Shown piece by piece: positions 5,308 through 8,854 of a stretch of DNA of 8,854 nt. A program made the translations under genes and the position numbers. The DNA comes from Dehalococcoidia bacterium. GTDB lineage: Bacteria; Chloroflexota; Dehalococcoidia; Dehalococcoidales; RBG-16-60-22. How positions within the stretch are numbered: position 1 is the first letter of the stretch; each line of letters starts with the position of its first letter. The notes beneath the pieces were generated by a model. That model had not been told where the DNA came from. It saw only the letters and a program-made list of their open reading frames with translations, and did not search any database. The stretch is from NCBI GenBank assembly GCA_004375725.1, contig SOKS01000005.1, positions 1 through 8,854 of the forward strand. Direction: 5' to 3'.

Positions 5308-8300
5308 ATGGGAAAACTAGGGGTTTTTCTCTGCGATTGTTGTTTCAGCCCTATGGGCTCGGCTGAGGTGGAAGAGCTTTTGACAGTGGCTCGCCGCCAT
5401 CCGGATGTTGCCTATGCCGAGCTCCATCCCGACATGTGTCTCAATCCAAAGCCTGAGAAGGTGGCCGGTGTGATGAAGGAAAACGGGCTGGAGGGGGTGG
5501 TTTTCACCAGCTGTACTTCATTACTACATCGAGATACATTCAGGGAGCTGGCATCTGCTGCCGGTCTGGCTCCCAATCAGTTTGAAGTGGTTGATTTGCG
5601 TGAGCAGATAGATGGGAAGAGGGCTTCGGAAAGGATAATCGAGGCTATTGAAAACCTGGCGGCTAAATTGACCTCACCACAGCCTGTATTCAGGGCGGAA
5701 TTGCCGGTTACCAGAAAGGCGCTGATAATTGGCGGCGGGGTAGCCGGTATTCAGGCGGCGCTGGACATCGCCGACGCCGGCTATGAAGTCTTTCTGGTGG
5801 AGAGAACCTCCAGCATTGGCGGCCATATGCTTCAATATTCAGAGGTATTTCCGACGCTGGACTGTCCGCAGTGCATCATGACCCCCAAGATGGTGGAGGC
5901 AGGACAGCACGAGAACATAAAGCTTCTGACCTACTCGGAAGTGGAGCAGGTTTCGGGTCAGATAGGCAACTTCACCGTCCGCATCAGAAGAAAAGCTTCC
6001 TACGTGGACTGGGAAAAGTGTACCGGGTGTGGAGACTGTGCCACTGTTTGTCCCGTAGAAGTATATAGCGAATATGAACGAGGTATCGCGGCACAGAAAG
6101 CAATTTACAAGCTCTTCGGTCAGGCAGTTCCCGCGGTCTTTACTGTGGAAAAGAGGGGAACCGCCCCGTGCCGGATTGCCTGTCCGGCCGGTGTCAACGC
6201 CCAGGGGTATATCGCCCTTATTTCCCAGGGTAAATTTCAGGAGGCTCTGGAGGTGGTGCGCCGAACCATGCCCTTCGCCGGGGTAATCGGGCGGGTCTGC
6301 ACTCATCCCTGTGAAACGGACTGCGAACGAAGGACTGTCGATGAGCCCATGTCCATTCGAACTCTCAAACGATTTATTGCCGATTACGAGCTAAAGGCAG
6401 GCAGAGAGAAGGCGATTGCTGTTGAAAGGACAAAGAAGGAGAAGATAGCGGTTGTGGGCTCCGGGCCGGCAGGCTTGTCCTGTGCCTATGACCTGGTCAG
6501 GAAAGGTTACCCGGTAACCGTATTTGAAGCTATGCCGATGGCCGGCGGCCTGCTGCGCTACGGGATTCCGGAATACCGGCTGCCAAAGAACGTATTAGAT
6601 AACGAGATTGATTATGTTAGAGAACTCGGCGTTGAAATCAGAACGGATAGCCCGGTGGAAGACCTGAACGGGCTCTTCAGCAAGGGATATCAGGCTGTTT
6701 TCCTTGGTACTGGCGCCGGAGTGAGCCAGAAAATGGGCATTCCCGGTGAGGGCACACCAGAGGTAATTCACGCCATTGATTTCCTGAAGCGGGTCAATTC
6801 TGGAAATGAAGTCAGTTTGGGCCAGCGAGTAGCGGTCATTGGCGGCGGTAATGCAGCGGTGGATGCCGCCAGAGCCGCCAAGCGCCTCGGCACTGACGAG
6901 GTAACCATCATCTATCGGCGTTCCCGGGAGGAAATGCCGGCCGTCGCGGGTGAGGTTGATGAGGCGGAAAATGAGGGGGTAAAGCTCCACATTCTGGCCG
7001 CGCCGGTGAAGGTCTTGAGCCAGAACGACAAATTGACTGGCATTGAGTGCCTTCGCATGGAGCTGGGTGAGCCTGATGCCAGTGGTCGCCGAAGACCGGT
7101 ACCGGTCAAGGGCTCGGAGTTTACAGTGGATGTGGATAATGTGATTGTCGCCATCGGGCAGTCGGTGGATAAAGCCGGGCTGCCCGGTGAGATTGCCGGC
7201 ACCGAGCGGGGCACCGTATCTGCCGATCCGGTCACGCTGGAGACAAATATGGCCGGTGTCTTCGCCGGCGGAGACGTGGTATCCGGGCCGGCGGATGTCA
7301 TCGGGGCCATTGCCGCCGGCAAGGAAGCAGCGGAAAGCATCGACCGCTATTTGAACGGCGTCGACCTGCGTGAGGGAAGGCCAGGGCAGCTAAACAAAGT
7401 CGAAGAGGTCTCCAAGGAAGGGGTACAGGCGAAGCCGAGGGCAGCCATGCCGATGCTTGACCTGGGACAGAGGGAGGGCTCCTTTGCTGAGGTAGAACTC
7501 GGCCTTGACGAGGAGACAGCCATGGCGGAAGCCAGGCGCTGCCTGAACTGCGCCGGCTGCTGCGAATGCCTCTCCTGTGAAGTAGCCTGCGAAAGAAAAG
7601 CCATCAACCACGAAATGGTTGACAGTTATGAGGAATTGGATGTTGGCGCCATTGTAGTTGCCACCGGCTTTGAACTGACTCCCAAGAAGGCAATCACTGA
7701 ATTTGAACCGGACCCGGACATACTGGACGGGATACAATTTGAAAGAATTCTCTGTCCTGGCGGCCCTACTGCCGGGGTGGTATTGAGGCCGTCCGACGCG
7801 AAAACACCCAAAGAGGTCGTATTCATCTCGTGTGTGGGCTCTCGCGACCCCGAGCACGGCGTGCCGTACTGTTCGCGGGTGTGCTGCATGTACCTGGCGA
7901 AACAGGCCATGCTCTACAAGCACGCTGTCCCCGATGGTCAGGCGTATATTTTCTATATGGACACCCGAAGCACGGGGAAGGGCTACGAGGAGTTTGTGCA
8001 GAGAGCTGTGGAAGAGGACGGCGTATTATATCTGAGGGGAAGGGTGTCCAAGGTGTTCCGGGATGGTGATAAACTAAAGGTCTGGGGAGCTGACACCCTG
8101 ACGGGGAAGAGAATCGAATTGTCCTGTGACCTGGTGGTTCTGGGCATGGCCATGATACCCAATCCAGAAAGTAAGGAACTGATGCGGATACTCGGTATAA
8201 ATACCGATAGCCACGGATTTATCAACGAAGCTCACTATAAACTTCGTCCCCTGGAGACCAATATCCCCGGCATCTACGTTGCCGGAACGGCTCAGGGCCC

Positions 8301-8406
8301 CAGGGACATCCCCGATTCGGTGGCTCAGGGGAGCGGGTCTGCCAGCAAAGTACTTACTCTGTTCTCCACCAGCGAAAAGATGCCGGAAAAGGTGGCCGCA
8401 AGTTGA
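5308..8406 (+). CDS. hdrA: HdrA flavoprotein with an internal GltD/NfnB-like NAD(P)H oxidoreductase module
   Basis: HdrA is the FAD subunit that splits or merges electron pairs in Hdr complexes. Order in this 1032-residue protein: a degenerate N-terminal HdrA domain (1-125); a thioredoxin-reductase-like FAD domain starting at GGGVAG (142-147) with C186/C189 (TLDCPQC); a first 4Fe-4S motif C238-x2-C241-x2-C244-x3-C248; then an insert (about 284-748). The insert has C288, C292, C331, C335 and C339 of a GltD-type iron-sulfur domain, an FAD site GSGPAG (384-389), a pyridine-nucleotide site GGGNAA (512-517) with YRRSREEMPA (536-545), and AGGD (653-656). HdrA then resumes with C751-x2-C754-x2-C757-x3-C761, ATGFEL (785-790), and C842, C855, C859 and C860 (SCVGSR, PYCSRVCC). 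Arginines after the nucleotide site hint at NADPH. The C-terminal ferredoxin domain of archaeal HdrA is absent. The Shine-Dalgarno is weak, but an alternative ATG at 5297 hits a stop. One unbroken frame argues against a frameshift artefact. Confidence 0.93.
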   Translation: MGKLGVFLCDCCFSPMGSAEVEELLTVARRHPDVAYAELHPDMCLNPKPEKVAGVMKENGLEGVVFTSCTSLLHRDTFRELASAAGLAPNQFEVVDLREQIDGKRASERIIEAIENLAAKLTSPQPVFRAELPVTRKALIIGGGVAGIQAALDIADAGYEVFLVERTSSIGGHMLQYSEVFPTLDCPQCIMTPKMVEAGQHENIKLLTYSEVEQVSGQIGNFTVRIRRKASYVDWEKCTGCGDCATVCPVEVYSEYERGIAAQKAIYKLFGQAVPAVFTVEKRGTAPCRIACPAGVNAQGYIALISQGKFQEALEVVRRTMPFAGVIGRVCTHPCETDCERRTVDEPMSIRTLKRFIADYELKAGREKAIAVERTKKEKIAVVGSGPAGLSCAYDLVRKGYPVTVFEAMPMAGGLLRYGIPEYRLPKNVLDNEIDYVRELGVEIRTDSPVEDLNGLFSKGYQAVFLGTGAGVSQKMGIPGEGTPEVIHAIDFLKRVNSGNEVSLGQRVAVIGGGNAAVDAARAAKRLGTDEVTIIYRRSREEMPAVAGEVDEAENEGVKLHILAAPVKVLSQNDKLTGIECLRMELGEPDASGRRRPVPVKGSEFTVDVDNVIVAIGQSVDKAGLPGEIAGTERGTVSADPVTLETNMAGVFAGGDVVSGPADVIGAIAAGKEAAESIDRYLNGVDLREGRPGQLNKVEEVSKEGVQAKPRAAMPMLDLGQREGSFAEVELGLDEETAMAEARRCLNCAGCCECLSCEVACERKAINHEMVDSYEELDVGAIVVATGFELTPKKAITEFEPDPDILDGIQFERILCPGGPTAGVVLRPSDAKTPKEVVFISCVGSRDPEHGVPYCSRVCCMYLAKQAMLYKHAVPDGQAYIFYMDTRSTGKGYEEFVQRAVEEDGVLYLRGRVSKVFRDGDKLKVWGADTLTGKRIELSCDLVVLGMAMIPNPESKELMRILGINTDSHGFINEAHYKLRPLETNIPGIYVAGTAQGPRDIPDSVAQGSGSASKVLTLFSTSEKMPEKVAAS
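8390..8395 (+). promoter_or_regulatory. Ribosome binding site deciding the TTG start of the second hdrA
   Basis: AGGTGG lies inside the end of the first hdrA, seven bases before TTG at 8403. This strong match and ideal spacing, together with the family N-terminus that follows immediately (KKRRIGVFVCHCG), fix the start of the next gene at the TTG rather than at the ATG at 8445, which would remove the CHCG motif. Confidence 0.7.
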
Positions 8407-8854
8407 AAAAGAGAAGGATCGGAGTTTTTGTCTGCCACTGTGGCATGAATATCGCGGGCTCGGTAGATGTGGAGCGGGTGGTGGAGCAGATAAAGGACTA
8501 CCCTGGAGTTGAACACGCCGAGCACTATATCTACATGTGCTCCGACCCGGGTCAGGAGCTGGTGCGAAAGGCAATCAAAGAAAAAGAACTGAATGGTATT
8601 GTCATGAGTAACTGCTCGCCCTCCCTGCATCAGACGACGTTTCGCAAACTGGCTGAATCCGAAGGCGTCAATCCCTACCATTGCGAGATAGCCAATATCC
8701 GGGAGCAGTGCAGCTGGCCTCATACCGCCGATAAGGAGACGGCCACCAGGAAAGCGATATCCATCATCAAAGCGGTAATCGAAAAGCTGCGTCGCAACAT
8801 ATCATTAACGCCTTTGGTAGTGCCGCTGACTAAAAAGGTAATGGTTATAGGGGC
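8403..8854 (+). CDS. hdrA: Second HdrA-like subunit, N-terminal part (runs off the window)
   Basis: The visible 150 residues form a canonical HdrA N-terminal domain: VFVCHCGMNIAGSVDV (8-23, C11 and C13), YMCSDPGQ (44-51, C46), SNCSPSLHQTTFRK (69-82, C71), ANIREQCSW (97-105, C103). It ends with KKVMVIGA (144-151; the last codon is incomplete at the edge), the start of the FAD-binding GxGxxG fold. The start is TTG at 8403, overlapping the TGA of the previous gene in TTGA, with a good ribosome binding site upstream. It would be co-translated with the fused HdrA. The missing part should include the flavin and ferredoxin domains. Whether it too has an insert, or a C-terminal ferredoxin or MvhD-like domain, cannot be seen. 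Confidence 0.93.
   Translation, partial: MKKRRIGVFVCHCGMNIAGSVDVERVVEQIKDYPGVEHAEHYIYMCSDPGQELVRKAIKEKELNGIVMSNCSPSLHQTTFRKLAESEGVNPYHCEIANIREQCSWPHTADKETATRKAISIIKAVIEKLRRNISLTPLVVPLTKKVMVIG

Noticed and set aside
6100..7560. The GltD-like part as a separate gene or an assembly chimera within hdrA.
   Set aside because: The frame is continuous with no stop, there is no internal start with a ribosome binding site at the boundary, and both HdrA flanks resume exactly at the expected family positions. Read coverage could still test this.
8074..8574. A minus-strand open frame spanning the junction of the two hdrA genes.
   Set aside because: It is antisense to well-supported coding sequence, has low-complexity Pro/Ser-rich translation and no start context.

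Overview
The window comes from an anaerobic bacterium. It carries tmRNA with its partner SmpB, a four-subunit 2-oxoacid:ferredoxin oxidoreductase, and heterodisulfide-reductase-like (Hdr) genes. Base composition looks moderately GC-rich by eye. The SmpB and Kor sequences have a look I associate with anaerobic Chloroflexota (Dehalococcoidia-like), but Desulfobacterota or another anaerobic phylum cannot be excluded from this stretch alone. Nothing here is a mobile element, CRISPR array, tRNA or rRNA.

Layout. The left part (1-3701) is transcribed leftward. In transcription order it runs korD, korA, korB, korC, a 148-base gap, smpB, then ssrA (tmRNA), whose encoded CCA end lies at base 1. The kor genes overlap one another by 44, 4 and 44 bases and must form one operon. 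smpB has its own extended -10 promoter, and ssrA follows it by 31 bases. A 293-base intergenic region (3702-3994) separates this block from a rightward operon: hdrC, hdrB, a very long hdrA, and the start of a second hdrA that runs off the right edge.

How the genes fit together. KorDABC would oxidise (or reductively make) 2-oxoglutarate or a related 2-oxoacid with CoA and exchange low-potential electrons with ferredoxin. HdrC/HdrB would reduce a disulfide or similar acceptor at two CCG-type iron-sulfur sites. The flavoprotein HdrA would sit at the electron branching point. The standout is the first HdrA (1032 residues). A complete GltD/NfnB-like NAD(P)H-FAD oxidoreductase module of about 460 residues is inserted exactly between the two 4Fe-4S motifs of its internal ferredoxin domain. 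This suggests a soluble complex linking NAD(P)H, ferredoxin and an Hdr-type acceptor by flavin-based bifurcation or confurcation, without a separate hydrogenase or Flx module in this window. Its N-terminal domain is degenerate and it has no C-terminal ferredoxin domain. The next gene begins with a canonical HdrA N-terminal domain, so the two HdrAs may divide the job. The family and domain assignments rest on visible motifs. The coupling is inference.
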